Counted from the first letter of the stretch, positions 1-8,692 are shown. The stretch is DNA of 64,000 bases from Halomonas sp. DQ26W (GCF_003339685.1 NZ_QPKI01000006.1:93945-157944), one strand, 5' to 3'. The notes: generated by a model from the letters alone, not told the origin. Numbers and translations are program-made.

Positions 1-1
1 G

Positions 2-403
2 GCGATCTTCCGCAAGGATGCCAGCCAGACTGAACTGGTCTGGGTCGGTCGCTTTGCCGTCATCGGCATCGCCGTGCTTGCGTACCTGCTGGCACTCAAT
101 CCCGATGCCACGGTGCTTGATCTGGTTGCCTACGCATGGGCCGGTTTCGGTGCCGCCTTCGGCCCAGCGCTGATCATGTCGCTCTACTGGCGGCGCATGA
201 ACAAGTGGGGCGCGCTCGCTGGTATCGTGGTTGGCGGTATGACCGTGGTGGTGTGGGCGGAGATCTCCGGCGGCATCTTCGATGTGTATGAGATCGTGCC
301 GGGCGTGATCCTGGCGTATATCGCCATCGTGGTGACAAGCCTTGCCACCGAAGAGCCCAATCTGCGGGTCACGGCCGACTTCGATACCTTTGAGGAAGCC
401 TGA
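2..403 (+). CDS. putP: Sodium/proline symporter PutP, C-terminal part
   Basis: Partial gene entering from the left edge; its start lies outside the window. About 133 codons are visible. The stretch LDLVAYAWAGFGAAFGPALI followed by SLYWRRMNKWGALAG is typical of the last membrane segments of PutP-type members of the sodium:solute symporter family, which import proline with Na+ across the inner membrane. Three hydrophobic segments are seen, then a short acidic cytoplasmic tail ending FEEA. Proline is an osmoprotectant and nutrient, which fits a halophile. The family is clear. The exact substrate is inferred from PutP-like wording of the C-terminus. A hairpin terminator follows. Confidence 0.88.
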   Translation, partial: AIFRKDASQTELVWVGRFAVIGIAVLAYLLALNPDATVLDLVAYAWAGFGAAFGPALIMSLYWRRMNKWGALAGIVVGGMTVVVWAEISGGIFDVYEIVPGVILAYIAIVVTSLATEEPNLRVTADFDTFEEA

Positions 404-439
404 CAGTCCACGCCGGTAGCTCTCTATCAGCCATGACCG

Positions 440-467
440 CAACAAGCCGCCCACAGGCGGCTTGTTG
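440..467. terminator. Hairpin terminator after putP
   Basis: A perfect 12-bp stem (CAACAAGCCGCC at 440-451 pairing with 456-467) with a 4-base loop lies 36 bp past the putP stop and between two convergent genes. The T-run is weak, so it may act in both directions. Confidence 0.75.
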
Positions 468-500
468 CCTTATCAGGCCAGCCATTTCACGCCAACCAAA

Positions 501-797
501 TCACGCCAACCACAGTGCACGCACCACCACGATCAGCGTGAACGCCCCCAGTGCCAGCAGGCTCCAGGGCGGCGTGGTGGCACGCCTCTGCCAGTGACGA
601 CGCAGCGCCAGCCCCATCGGCTGCATGAAGGCGGCCCCCAGTGCCCAGAAGCCCAGGCCGATCACCGGGAGGCGCAATGGCATGGGCAGGCCGCTGATCA
701 GCTCGGGATGCAACAACAGCCAGAGGGCCAGGCCTGCCGCCAACAGCATTGAGCCCATCGCCAACCAGACCGGCAGCTCGTTTGTCACACTCTTCAT
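501..797 (-). CDS. Small membrane protein, possibly YbgE-like
   Basis: A 98-residue protein with three hydrophobic stretches (about residues 8-26, 36-55 and 73-95) and a basic RRHWQRR loop before the last one. The start at 797 is preferred because GGAGAG stands 6-10 bases upstream; a longer start at 827 has no such site. The pattern LPVIGLGFWALGAAFMQPMG resembles the middle of cyd-operon YbgE proteins, small inner-membrane proteins linked to cytochrome bd oxidase. No cyd genes are present here, so this assignment is weak. It is convergent with putP. Confidence 0.6.
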   Translation of the reverse strand: MKSVTNELPVWLAMGSMLLAAGLALWLLLHPELISGLPMPLRLPVIGLGFWALGAAFMQPMGLALRRHWQRRATTPPWSLLALGAFTLIVVVRALWLA

Positions 798-994
798 TAC
801 CCTCTCCTTCCGATCGACTATAGACAAGACTTAGTCCCTCAGGTCCTGCCGCGCCAGTGCTGTGGCGCAGCAATAGTTATACATACTGGCACCTTGATCA
901 CTCCCACACATAAGCAAAAGAATCGCATAATTTAGGAAAACATCGCCATATGGCAAGGCCTATGGCGTTCATAACAAATTTAAACAAGACTTTT

Positions 995-1014
995 AGAAAC
1001 AGTGTTTCTATACT
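995..1014 (+). promoter_or_regulatory. Inverted-repeat operator over the ompW promoter
   Basis: AGAAACA-G-TGTTTCT (995-1009) is a perfect 7-bp inverted repeat. It runs directly into TATACT (1009-1014), a good -10 element, about 60 bases before the porin start. The GAAAC-N3-GTTTC core matches the published pattern of the fatty-acid-responsive regulator PsrA (GAAAC, 2-4 bases, GTTTC). The regulator is inferred; the palindrome and its placement are seen directly. Confidence 0.5.
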
Positions 1015-1074
1015 ATCAACTGTTCTATGCGGCCGGACGCCTCCGGCCTGAGTCGACACCAGGAGAACGCACTG

Positions 1075-1668
1075 ATGAAAACGTTTCGCTTGATTCCCGT
1101 GGCTGTCATCGCCGCCAGTTGCGCATTCGTTAGCCAGGCGGCCCTGGCCTATAGTGCCGGCGACACCTTCGTTCGCGGTGGCTTCGCCAAGTCCGATACT
1201 CGCTCAGACAATGGCGTGCTCGACGGCGTCAGTAGCGGTGAGACCGGCTTCACCTATGGCGCGGGCTACCTGTTCCACGACCAGATCGGTATCGAGCTCA
1301 ACAGCTCAGAGAAGATCGAGCACGACTTTTCGGCTGGCGAACTGTCCGGCAGCCTCAATCGTATGCCGGTCAATCTGCTGGTGAACTACTACCCACTGGG
1401 TGGACTTGATTCACGCGTGCAGCCCTATTTCGGCGCCGGCCTCAACTACACCCGTTTCTCTGGCGAACCGGAAGGAGTCGACGCGCGTCGCTCCTACGGA
1501 GCCGTGGGCCAGGTGGGCGTAGACCTGGCGGTCACCGACAACTTCATGCTCAACGGCTTCGCTAACTACGCCGACGTCGATTCTCGGCTGTCACAAGATG
1601 GTGATCGGCTGGGTACCGCCAAGATCGACCCCATGACCATTGGTGGCGGCGTCACCCTCCGCTTCTAA
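1075..1668 (+). CDS. ompW: OmpW-family outer membrane protein
   Basis: A 197-residue protein with a signal peptide (MKTFRLIPVAVIAASCAFVS..ALA, cleaved around residue 23) and then alternating beta strands typical of the small 8-stranded OmpW barrel. Landmarks are FVRGGFAKSDTRSD near the mature N-terminus, LLVNYYPLGG, VQPYFGAGLNYTRF and a C-terminal GGGVTLRF ending in Phe, the signature recognised by the BAM complex. OmpW channels pass small hydrophobic molecules through the outer membrane. The start at 1075 is chosen for AGGAG upstream and the signal peptide; an in-frame ATG at 1027 has neither. The gene stands alone between an operator-like palindrome and a terminator. Confidence 0.88.
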   Translation: MKTFRLIPVAVIAASCAFVSQAALAYSAGDTFVRGGFAKSDTRSDNGVLDGVSSGETGFTYGAGYLFHDQIGIELNSSEKIEHDFSAGELSGSLNRMPVNLLVNYYPLGGLDSRVQPYFGAGLNYTRFSGEPEGVDARRSYGAVGQVGVDLAVTDNFMLNGFANYADVDSRLSQDGDRLGTAKIDPMTIGGGVTLRF

Positions 1669-1700
1669 GCCGAGCCGAGCTGACAGCGAGCCAATACGCA

Positions 1701-1730
1701 AACGCCGGGCCTTGTGCCCGGCGTTCTTTC
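1701..1730. terminator. Rho-independent terminator after ompW
   Basis: A 10-bp stem AACGCCGGGC / GCCCGGCGTT (1701-1710 with 1716-1725) is followed by CTTTC. It lies between ompW and a convergent gene, so it can serve both. Confidence 0.8.
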
Positions 1731-1764
1731 GTTGGACTGCTCAAAGGGATGGCAAGACAGCCAA

Positions 1765-2265
1765 TTAACGCGGGGTATGGCGCGACAAACCCAGCAGCTT
1801 CAGCGCGGGTTCCCCCAGGCCGGCAACGGACTCCACACCGGCCAGCTGCCGATGGTATTCGGCGCTGAGGAAAGGCTCGCCAGCGAGCAGGTGCGCGAGA
1901 TATTCACTGGCCGGCTTCAGGGCGTCGGCCGTGGTGCCGGGGGCGGCGATATACACCCACGCTTGGATGACGCCCTCCTCGGTGACGACTGGCAGCCGAT
2001 GGCGCTGATACTCGTGTGGATGACCTTCGTAGGGATCCATCAGCTTGATCTGCCCGGGTTCGGCAAGCTCGAACAACGCCCCCTCGACCCGCTCATCGAC
2101 CACCGGGACGACATTGGCATGGGCGATGCCGGCAACCCGCGATGCCTTGTCGAAGCGCAGTGCATGATCATGCAGCACAGCCGCCAGGGAACGCCGGGTA
2201 GCCCCGATACGTGCTTCGACCCGGGCCGAGTTCATGTTACTGCCATAGGCGAAATAGTAAGGCAT
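1765..2265 (-). CDS. Gamma-glutamylcyclotransferase-like (AIG2/GGCT fold) protein
   Basis: A 166-residue protein starting MPYYFAYGSNMN, the YGSN motif that begins the AIG2-like/GGCT family and forms its substrate loop. A conserved acidic residue follows in VVDERVEGALFEL (the catalytic Glu region), then LMDPYEGHPHEYQR, which matches the YEG-x-P..Y strand. These enzymes release 5-oxoproline from gamma-glutamyl peptides or related amines. The real substrate cannot be told from sequence. The start at 2265 is fixed by the family N-terminus; the upstream in-frame extension is not GGCT-like. It lies 20 bp after yqcC on the same strand, so the two may be cotranscribed. Confidence 0.82.
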   Translation of the reverse strand: MPYYFAYGSNMNSARVEARIGATRRSLAAVLHDHALRFDKASRVAGIAHANVVPVVDERVEGALFELAEPGQIKLMDPYEGHPHEYQRHRLPVVTEEGVIQAWVYIAAPGTTADALKPASEYLAHLLAGEPFLSAEYHRQLAGVESVAGLGEPALKLLGLSRHTPR

Positions 2266-2285
2266 TCTCGTCTCGCTATGCGGCG

Positions 2286-2618
2286 TCAGTTTTCTGTCAC
2301 CAACCGGTCGATCTCTTCCACCGCCTTGCAGATCAGCAATCGGTCGGTGGTACGCGTTCCCTGTTGCGTCAGATAGGCCGCCATCGCCGGGGCCACATCG
2401 CACTTCTCCGGCATCGGCCCGCCCGCTTCGATCAGGGCATCCAGCCGGGCGATGAATACAAAGCGCAGCCACTGCGGCAGCGCCATGGTATCGATGCAGA
2501 ACGGCTGCTGACTGGCGAAAGCGTCGGCATCGGGCCGCTCCACACGCCACAGATTGGTGGCCTTCATGGTGGCTTCCAGCCGGCGTAGCGCGACATCGAG
2601 CTCTTCGTGAACGGTCAT
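2286..2618 (-). CDS. yqcC: YqcC family protein
   Basis: A 110-residue, mostly helical protein matching the length and pattern of Escherichia coli YqcC. It has LRRLEATMKATNLWRVERPD, then QPFCIDTMALPQWLRFVFI (YqcC: QPFFMDTMEPLEWLQWVLIPR) and a final ICKAVEEIDRLVTE. The function is unknown; in E. coli the gene precedes truC, which is not here. The start at 2618 is preceded by AGAGAGG at 7 bases. It is followed by the cyclotransferase-like gene. Confidence 0.85.
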   Translation of the reverse strand: MTVHEELDVALRRLEATMKATNLWRVERPDADAFASQQPFCIDTMALPQWLRFVFIARLDALIEAGGPMPEKCDVAPAMAAYLTQQGTRTTDRLLICKAVEEIDRLVTEN

Positions 2619-2875
2619 TTCGGCACCTCTCTTGCATTGGGCTCCATTATCTCGCTCCAGTGCCGGCCTGGCCACCCCCGGCCCTGCCACGCTGTACACA
2701 GATATCCTGCAAGAGCCTGTGGATAAACTCTGGAAAGCTGCCCTCGCCCGCGATGGGCAGGGGGCTTGAAGCGATCGGTCAATTCTTGACCAGACTCTCC
2801 TGTGCCCGACCCACGGCAGTGGCTGACAAGCCCTCGGGGGCAAGGTAGAGTGCACGCTTCAGGAAGGGAGTCGAC

Positions 2876-3898
2876 ATGCAGCCGATCCATACGCTTCATG
2901 ATTTTTTCGTGCGCACCGGTGCCGAGGTGCGTGCCTATCACCTTGGGCGCCGGGTCGAACCCTGCGCTCTGGAAACCCTGGCCGACTTCGAAGCCGGCCA
3001 GGTCCCCTGGCCATGCCCATGGCAGGGCCAGGCCAGGGTGGGCCTGGTGTTTCGCCTCGGCGACGTGAGCGATCCACTGATCTGGTTTCTCGCCCTGCCG
3101 CTGGATGAGCAGGGCCAGCTGGTGCCAGCTCCCCGCGACGCCTTTCTTCAGCGGCTCCTGGAGACTCTGGGTCGCAGCGTACAGCAGGCGGGGCGAAGTC
3201 AGCCGGACGATTCGATCGGCAACCTGATGAAGGACAATCCCCTGGCCTTCACGCCCTCGCTGCACTTCCAGGCGATGCTGCATGCACGGGCCAGCCATGA
3301 CATGGGTAAGCCCGCCAGCCCCCACCTGGAGCCCGTGGAGGCGTATCTCAGCGGCCAACAGCCCCTTGACTGGCAGGCGCTGGGGCTACAGGGGCTGGCA
3401 GACTACGCGGCGCGACTGGACGTAGAGGCGAGCCGGGTGCTGGCCGGGCGGCTACCCGCTCTCCCCGGCGATGTACTGACATCGCTATGCTACTGTCTGG
3501 AGCATGTCGACGTGCCCGCCACTCTGGCATTGGCGATACGCCACCGGGGAGAACAGGCTGCTGCCCAGGGCGAGATCGAAAACTTATGCGCCTGCGTTCG
3601 CGCAGTCAGCGGGGCCGACCTGGCCGGCAAATGGTTTGATCTCCTGCTGGACGATCCGAACGCCTGTGGCCCGGACCTGCTGGCGGCTATGGCCGGCCGG
3701 GGCTGGCGACACCTGGAGCACGCCGAGCGTCTGCCACTTTTTCTGACTCGACTGGCGGAGACACCAGCGGCCGATTTTGCAGCCGTTGCCCGTGACCTCG
3801 CCTTGATACCGCGCCTGCGGCTGCCAGTGCTGATGGTGCTGCGTGAAGCCCCTCCGGGATCGGCCATCAGCCAGTGCCTCGCCGGGCTGGGCCATTGA
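2876..3898 (+). CDS. DUF3549 family protein
   Basis: A 340-residue soluble protein without signal peptide or membrane helix. The N-terminus HTLHDFFVRTGAEVRAYHLGRR, the LADFEAGQVPWPCPWQGQAR strand and LIWFLALPLDEQGQLVPAPRD match the uncharacterised DUF3549 family of Pseudomonas and Halomonas relatives. The C-terminal half is alpha-helical and Leu/Ala rich, like repeat scaffolds. AGGGAG stands 7 bases before the start. It is followed 25 bp later by the RimK pair, though a shared function is not established. Confidence 0.75.
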   Translation: MQPIHTLHDFFVRTGAEVRAYHLGRRVEPCALETLADFEAGQVPWPCPWQGQARVGLVFRLGDVSDPLIWFLALPLDEQGQLVPAPRDAFLQRLLETLGRSVQQAGRSQPDDSIGNLMKDNPLAFTPSLHFQAMLHARASHDMGKPASPHLEPVEAYLSGQQPLDWQALGLQGLADYAARLDVEASRVLAGRLPALPGDVLTSLCYCLEHVDVPATLALAIRHRGEQAAAQGEIENLCACVRAVSGADLAGKWFDLLLDDPNACGPDLLAAMAGRGWRHLEHAERLPLFLTRLAETPAADFAAVARDLALIPRLRLPVLMVLREAPPGSAISQCLAGLGH

Positions 3899-3923
3899 GC
3901 ATGGAAACCCAGGAAGTGAATCG

Positions 3924-4361
3924 ATGAAGGAACTCCCCTACACTCCCAAGGCCGTGATAGGTCGGCGTGAAATGGTGACGCTGCCGGAAATGGGCGTGAC
4001 GATCTGTGCCAAGGTCGACACCGGCGCACGCACATCGTCCCTGCACGCCGAGGATATCGAAATCTTTGAAGAAGAGGGTCACCTGTGGGTCAGCTTCACC
4101 ACCCGCAGCGGGGGCCAGGAGACACCCCCCCACGTCTTTCGCACGCACCTGCATGATCGCCGCCACGTGACCAGCTCCAACGGTCACAAGGAGTGGCGCT
4201 ATGTGATACGCACCGTCATGCAGCTCGGCAAGCTCGAGATGATGGTGGAACTGACACTGGCTGATCGCCGCAATATGCGCCACCCGATGCTGCTTGGCCG
4301 CCGCGCGCTGCGCCGCCTGCTGGTAGCACCCGGTGTCACTTTCCTGCACGGCGAGCCTTGA
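3924..4361 (+). CDS. Retropepsin-like aspartic protease of the RimB/RimK-linked family
   Basis: A 145-residue protein of the family often annotated as ATP-dependent zinc protease (Pfam Zn_protease). The motif [13 protein letters not shown] (around residue 31) carries the Asp-Thr-Gly triad of retropepsin-type aspartic proteases, and [17 protein letters not shown] is the conserved C-terminal flap/dimer region. In Pseudomonas the rimB gene, next to rimK, controls the glutamate-tail modification that RimK makes on ribosomal protein S6. Adjacency here (31 bp before rimK) supports the same role. AGGAAG precedes the ATG. The older zinc or ATP claims are not supported by visible motifs. Confidence 0.85.
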   Translation: MKELPYTPKAVIGRREMVTLPEMGVTICAKVDTGARTSSLHAEDIEIFEEEGHLWVSFTTRSGGQETPPHVFRTHLHDRRHVTSSNGHKEWRYVIRTVMQLGKLEMMVELTLADRRNMRHPMLLGRRALRRLLVAPGVTFLHGEP

Positions 4362-4392
4362 CCCTACCCGCCCCTCGACTTCGGAGTCCTCG

Positions 4393-5301
4393 ATGCATAT
4401 CGCGATTTTATCCCGCAATCGTAATCTTTACTCCACACGTCGCCTGGTGGAAGCCGCCGAAAGTCGCGGCCACAGCATCCGGGTCGTCGATACCCTGCGC
4501 TGCTACATGAGCATCGCGGCACACCACCCCTCTATCCATCTCAAGGGTCAGGAGCTCGAACACTTTGATGCGGTGATTCCACGCATCGGGGCATCGGTGA
4601 CTTTCTACGGCTGTGCCGTGCTACGCCAGTTCGAGATGATGGGGACCTATGTGGTCAACGACTCGGTTGGCATCACGCGCTCCCGGGACAAGCTGCGCTC
4701 GCTGCAGCTGCTTTCGCGCAAGGGCCTGGGGCTGCCGATCACCGGGTTCGCTCACTCTCCCGACGACATCCCTGACCTGATCACCATGGTCAAGGGGGCG
4801 CCGCTGGTCATCAAGCTGCTCGAAGGGACCCAGGGAATCGGCGTGGTACTTGCCGAGACCAACCAGGCCGCCGAGTCGGTCATTCAAGCCTTCATGGGCA
4901 TGAAGGCGAATATCATGGTTCAGGAGTACATCAAGGAGGCCAAGGGCGCCGACATCCGCTGCTTCGTGATCGGCGACAAGGTGGTGGCATCCATGAAGCG
5001 TCAGGCCGCCGATGGGGAGTTCCGCTCCAACCTGCACCGCGGAGGGAGCGCCAGCGTCATCCGTATCACGCCAGAGGAGCGCTCCACGGCAATCCGGGCA
5101 GCCAAGGCAATGGGGCTAAGGGTCGCTGGCGTCGACCTGTTGCGTGCCAATCACGGCCCGGTGATCATGGAGGTCAACTCCTCTCCCGGGCTGCAGGGCA
5201 TAGAAACCGCTACCGGCAAGGATATTGCAGGCCTGATCATCGAGCATCTGGAAAAACACGCCAGCACGCCCCGCAAGACGCCGGCCAAGCCAAAGGGTTG
5301 A
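4393..5301 (+). CDS. rimK: RimK, ribosomal protein S6 glutamate ligase
   Basis: A 302-residue ATP-grasp ligase close to E. coli RimK in length (300). It starts [22 protein letters not shown]. The ATP-grasp core has [39 protein letters not shown], and the metal-binding [17 protein letters not shown] near the C-terminus. RimK adds glutamates to the C-terminus of ribosomal protein S6 in the cytoplasm and so tunes translation. GGAG lies 7 bases before the start. The C-terminal tail ([12 protein letters not shown]) is basic and poorly conserved. Confidence 0.95.
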   Translation: MHIAILSRNRNLYSTRRLVEAAESRGHSIRVVDTLRCYMSIAAHHPSIHLKGQELEHFDAVIPRIGASVTFYGCAVLRQFEMMGTYVVNDSVGITRSRDKLRSLQLLSRKGLGLPITGFAHSPDDIPDLITMVKGAPLVIKLLEGTQGIGVVLAETNQAAESVIQAFMGMKANIMVQEYIKEAKGADIRCFVIGDKVVASMKRQAADGEFRSNLHRGGSASVIRITPEERSTAIRAAKAMGLRVAGVDLLRANHGPVIMEVNSSPGLQGIETATGKDIAGLIIEHLEKHASTPRKTPAKPKG

Positions 5302-5382
5302 ACAGGCAAATAATTTACCGAGGGGGTGGCAAAAGGACGGCAAGCCCCCCACAATCTGCGTCACCGGAGGAGGTGACCGCTC

Positions 5383-5826
5383 ATGTTTCTCGACAATCGC
5401 CAAGTGGCGATGGACGGCGTTCTGGAAGCGCTGGCCGACAGCATCGATTATTTTCAGGACAATCTGGAGCGCCTGCGCCCGTCGCTGCGTGAATCCCTCA
5501 AGCCCCACTATGAGGCCAGGGCCAAGGCGATGCGCCAACTCCAGGAGCTTGCTCGGCACCATCTCAAACTGCTTCCCCGGGATGCCGATGTCGAGCGCGA
5601 CGACTACCTCTGGCTCTGGAGCCGCTTGAAGAGCTTCGTCGGCAACGAAAGTCAGGTCGTCATCGGCGAACTGCTTGAGCAGGAGCGCGTACTGATGCAG
5701 GCGTTATCCACCCTGTTCACGCATCCCCTGCCCGATCCCCTCGAGCCCATCGTCGAAGAGTGCTGGCAGCAGTGCCGCGCCCTGATACGAGAACTCTACA
5801 GGCTACAGAAGCAGCGTCAGCGTTAG
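5383..5826 (+). CDS. Helical-bundle protein, possibly ferritin-like
   Basis: A 147-residue, almost wholly alpha-helical and charged protein with no signal peptide. Its segments (GVLEALADSIDYFQDNLERL, HYEARAKAMRQLQELARHHL, FVGNESQVVIGELLEQERVL) suggest an antiparallel four-helix bundle similar in style to DUF2383 or ferritin-like proteins. However, the paired Glu-x-x-His iron ligands are not clear, so function is not assigned. It has an unusually strong ribosome binding site (AGGAGGTGACC just before the ATG), implying high expression. It lies 81 bp after rimK. Confidence 0.65.
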   Translation: MFLDNRQVAMDGVLEALADSIDYFQDNLERLRPSLRESLKPHYEARAKAMRQLQELARHHLKLLPRDADVERDDYLWLWSRLKSFVGNESQVVIGELLEQERVLMQALSTLFTHPLPDPLEPIVEECWQQCRALIRELYRLQKQRQR

Positions 5827-5866
5827 CGTTAGAAACTGCGTCGGCGTAACAAGCAGTGCGTTGGCG

Positions 5867-6607
5867 CTACTCTCGCAACTCGTCAATGTCAGACCCGACC
5901 TCGTTGAGAGACCCGTTGATCATGACGGCATCCCATATCTGCGGAGCGATCTCCAGTGGCTCGACGGGGCCCAGGAAATAAGGCTCCCGGCCCCACAGAA
6001 AGAGATCCCCTACGGTCGACGCCCGTGCGACCCACTCCCTGACCTGCAGCCGCCATAGTCCCGCTACCGGGCGCTCCGGCGCGGCGCAGCCAACCGCCTC
6101 AACGCCCAGCGCATCGGCAATGAAAAGCGCCCGGGGAAGATGCCAGGACTGGGTGACCAGCAGGGCCTGTTCGACGCCAAACACATCCCGCGCCCGCGCC
6201 AGGGTATCGAAGGTGCTGAAGCCGGCATAGTCGAGCGTCATGTCCTCGTGACGCACGTGCTGACCGCGCAGGTCACGCCACATGGTCACGGGCTCGTTGT
6301 AATAGCGGGTCCGGTTGTCCCCGGAGAGCAGCAGGTGTTCGACCCTGCCCAGCCGGATCAAGCGGGAAGCGGCATTGATGCGCGCATCGAAGTGGGGGTT
6401 GCGTACCCCACTACGGGTCCAGTGCGAGGTGCCGAAGACGATGCCGACCCGCTCGGGCCCGCATAGTGGCAACGCATGCTGGATACGGCCCTGGGTCTGG
6501 CCCAGCACCCAGAAGTTGGCGCCCACGAACAGCAGCGACGCCAGGAGCAGTGCGGCTCCCAGCGCCATCAGCAGTACCTTGAAGACCTTCCACAACAGCG
6601 CAACCAT
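5867..6607 (-). CDS. sanA: SanA/YdcF-type DUF218 membrane protein
   Basis: A 246-residue protein with one N-terminal membrane helix (residues 6-30) and a periplasmic DUF218 domain. It tracks E. coli SanA closely: VGIVFGTSHWTRSGVRNPHFDARI, LLLSGDNRTRYYNEPVTMWRDL, DYAGFSTFDTLARARDVF, LVTQSWHLPRALFIA and GREPYFLGPVEP. SanA affects the envelope barrier to vancomycin at high temperature, but its chemistry is unknown. It is convergent with the helical-bundle gene. Confidence 0.88.
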   Translation of the reverse strand: MVALLWKVFKVLLMALGAALLLASLLFVGANFWVLGQTQGRIQHALPLCGPERVGIVFGTSHWTRSGVRNPHFDARINAASRLIRLGRVEHLLLSGDNRTRYYNEPVTMWRDLRGQHVRHEDMTLDYAGFSTFDTLARARDVFGVEQALLVTQSWHLPRALFIADALGVEAVGCAAPERPVAGLWRLQVREWVARASTVGDLFLWGREPYFLGPVEPLEIAPQIWDAVMINGSLNEVGSDIDELRE

Positions 6608-6694
6608 CGATATCCCCGGGCCGAGAATGGGGAAGCAGAAGCGTCGATCCGCACTGAGTGCATGAACACCGCATCAATGAATCAGACTTGGGGC

Positions 6695-6860
6695 TAGGAG
6701 CCTGTCGGGCTTGACCGATCGTAGCGAGAGATTCGGATTTCGAGACAAGTTTATCGATCTGATGAGGCGAATAGCCCGCTATTTAACGAATCAGAGCGAA
6801 TGAAATTGGCCGAAAGACCGGATCTCGTAGTAGATCAGCGTTAAGTCCGACAGGCTCCTA
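6695..6860. mobile_element. MITE with TA ends (type A)
   Basis: A 166-bp non-coding element bounded by near-perfect 21-bp terminal inverted repeats. The left arm begins TAGGAGCCTGTCGGGCTTG and the right arm read inward begins TAGGAGCCTGTCGGACTTA. Both ends carry TA, the target usually duplicated by Tc1/mariner-IS630 transposases. The interior has further inverted segments (GATCGTAGCGAGAG against CTCGTAGTAGATC). No transposase is present. The right end coincides with the sufT stop codon. A shortened relative lies at 56210-56265 and a lone arm at 13119-13136. Confidence 0.75.
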
Positions 6861-7430
6861 AAACATGCCCAGCTCGAGCTTCGCCTCGTCGCTCATCATC
6901 TCACGGCTCCAGGGTGGATCGAAGATGATTTCCGTGTGTACCTTGCTGATCTGTGGGGCGCCGAGGATCTTGTTGCGAGCATCTGCGGCGATCACGTCAC
7001 CCATACCGCAGCCTGGCGCGGTTAGGGTCATGCGGATAGTGACGAGGCGCTCACCGCTGATCAGCCGCTCGATGCGACACCCGTATACCAGCCCCAGGTC
7101 GACGATATTGACCGGGATCTCGGGATCAAAGCAGGTGCGCAGCTGATCCCATACGAACTGTTCGATCGCCTCCTCCGTGGCATCTTCGGGCAGTGTCGGT
7201 CGCGGCAGGGCCTCCAGACCCAGGGCGTCGAGGTTGGCACCCTCGATCAGGTACAACCGGCCTTCGTAGCCCAGGCTTACCGAGCTACCCTTGGCCTGCA
7301 TCACGCTGACGATGCTGTCCTCGGGCAAAGTGATGGTCTTGCCGAACGGGATGGAAATCGCCGCCACGTCCCGTTGCAACGGCAATGTCTTCCCCCGCTC
7401 CAGGCGGGCTAACTGTTCGATATCGCTCAT
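6858..7430 (-). CDS. sufT: SufT, iron-sulfur cluster maturation protein (DUF59)
   Basis: A 190-residue protein with the N-terminal extension found in SufT and a C-terminal MIP18/DUF59 domain. Key blocks are DPEIPVNIVDLGLVYG, the LTAPGCGMGDVIAADAR loop with its conserved Cys, and IIFDPPWSREMMSDEAKLELG. SufT helps mature FeS proteins under high demand. It is last in the suf operon, 2 bp after sufS. The stop codon TAG is formed at the TA boundary of the adjoining MITE, so the element sits right at the gene end. Confidence 0.92.
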   Translation of the reverse strand: MSDIEQLARLERGKTLPLQRDVAAISIPFGKTITLPEDSIVSVMQAKGSSVSLGYEGRLYLIEGANLDALGLEALPRPTLPEDATEEAIEQFVWDQLRTCFDPEIPVNIVDLGLVYGCRIERLISGERLVTIRMTLTAPGCGMGDVIAADARNKILGAPQISKVHTEIIFDPPWSREMMSDEAKLELGMF

Positions 7431-7432
7431 GC

Positions 7433-8692
7433 TCAGCGCACCATCCCTACGACCCGCTCCAGGGCATCAACGAAAGAGTCGACCTCTTCCAGGGTGTTGT
7501 AGACGGCAAAGGAGGCACGGCAGGTGGCATCGACACCGAACCGGGCCAGCAGCGGCTGAGCGCAGTGATTTCCTGTGCGGATCGCCACGCCCAACTGATC
7601 GATCAGCAGCGCGATATCCTGGGAATGGGCGCCATCGACAACGAATGAGAGCACGCCGGCCTTGTCGGGGGCGGTGCCGAGCAGCCTCAGCCCATCAATA
7701 CGCGAGACCCCCGCGGTGGCACGTGCCAGCAACTCGGCTTCCCATACCCCGATACGCGCAAGCCCCACGCCGCTGACCCAGTCGAGCGCCACGCCAAGCG
7801 CGATGACCTCGGCAATGGCCGGAGTACCTGCCTCGAACTTGTGGGGGATATCGGCGAAGGTGGTGGGCACGTCGAAGGAGACGCTCTTGATCATCTCGCC
7901 GCCGCCCTGCCAAGGCGGCATCGCCTCCAGCAGTTCGGCCTTGCCGTAGAGCACGCCGGCGCCGGTGGGGCCGTAGACCTTGTGACCCGAAAAGGCGTAG
8001 AAGTCGGCATCGATACCGCGCACGTCCACCGCCTGGTGCGGCGTCGCTTGAGCACCGTCGATGAGGATCCGGGCATCATGGTCATGGGCAATGGTCGACA
8101 TCTCGCGCACCGGATTGATGGTGCCGAAGGCATTGGAGACATGGTTCACCGCCACCAGCCGCGTGCGCTCGGTGAAGAGCGTGCAGTAGGCATCGAGATC
8201 CAGCACCCCGCGCTCGTCCACCGGGATCACCTTGACGACGATGCCTAGCTGGTCGGCGAGAAGCTGCCAGGGCACGATATTGGAGTGGTGCTCGAGCAGC
8301 GACACCAGCACCTCGTCGCCCGGCTCGAGGTTGGCCCGGCCCCAGCTGTTGGCCACCAGGTTGATTGCCTCGGTGGTGCCGCGGGTAAAGATGATCTCGC
8401 GCCGATCGGCTGCATTGAGAAAGGCACGCACCGTCTCACGCGAGCCCTCGTAGGCTGCCGTGGCCTCGTCGGCCAGGGTGTGCAGCCCGCGATGGATGTT
8501 GGCGTTGAAGCGGCCGTAGTAGTCGCGAAAGGTATCGATAACGCACAGAGGCGTCTGGCTGGTGGCGGCATTGTCGAAATAGATCAGCGGCCTGCCATGA
8601 ACCTGCCGCTCTAGAATCGGAAATTGCGCACGTATCCCGGCCACATCCAGGGCCGGGGTCTCAAGCACGTGATCGGTGGCCAGCAGATTCAT
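7433..8692 (-). CDS. sufS: SufS cysteine desulfurase
   Basis: A 419-residue class-V aminotransferase-fold enzyme that takes sulfur from cysteine for FeS cluster assembly, using pyridoxal phosphate. The PLP lysine is K238 in FSGHKVYGPTG, and the persulfide cysteine is C377 in RTGNHCAQP, the short-loop arrangement of group II (SufS type) desulfurases. H134 in LLEHHSN is the conserved active-site histidine. It lies 15 bp after sufD. No SufE or SufU partner is encoded beside it, which is unusual because SufS needs a sulfur acceptor. GGAG is 7 bases before the start. Confidence 0.96.
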   Translation of the reverse strand: MNLLATDHVLETPALDVAGIRAQFPILERQVHGRPLIYFDNAATSQTPLCVIDTFRDYYGRFNANIHRGLHTLADEATAAYEGSRETVRAFLNAADRREIIFTRGTTEAINLVANSWGRANLEPGDEVLVSLLEHHSNIVPWQLLADQLGIVVKVIPVDERGVLDLDAYCTLFTERTRLVAVNHVSNAFGTINPVREMSTIAHDHDARILIDGAQATPHQAVDVRGIDADFYAFSGHKVYGPTGAGVLYGKAELLEAMPPWQGGGEMIKSVSFDVPTTFADIPHKFEAGTPAIAEVIALGVALDWVSGVGLARIGVWEAELLARATAGVSRIDGLRLLGTAPDKAGVLSFVVDGAHSQDIALLIDQLGVAIRTGNHCAQPLLARFGVDATCRASFAVYNTLEEVDSFVDALERVVGMVR

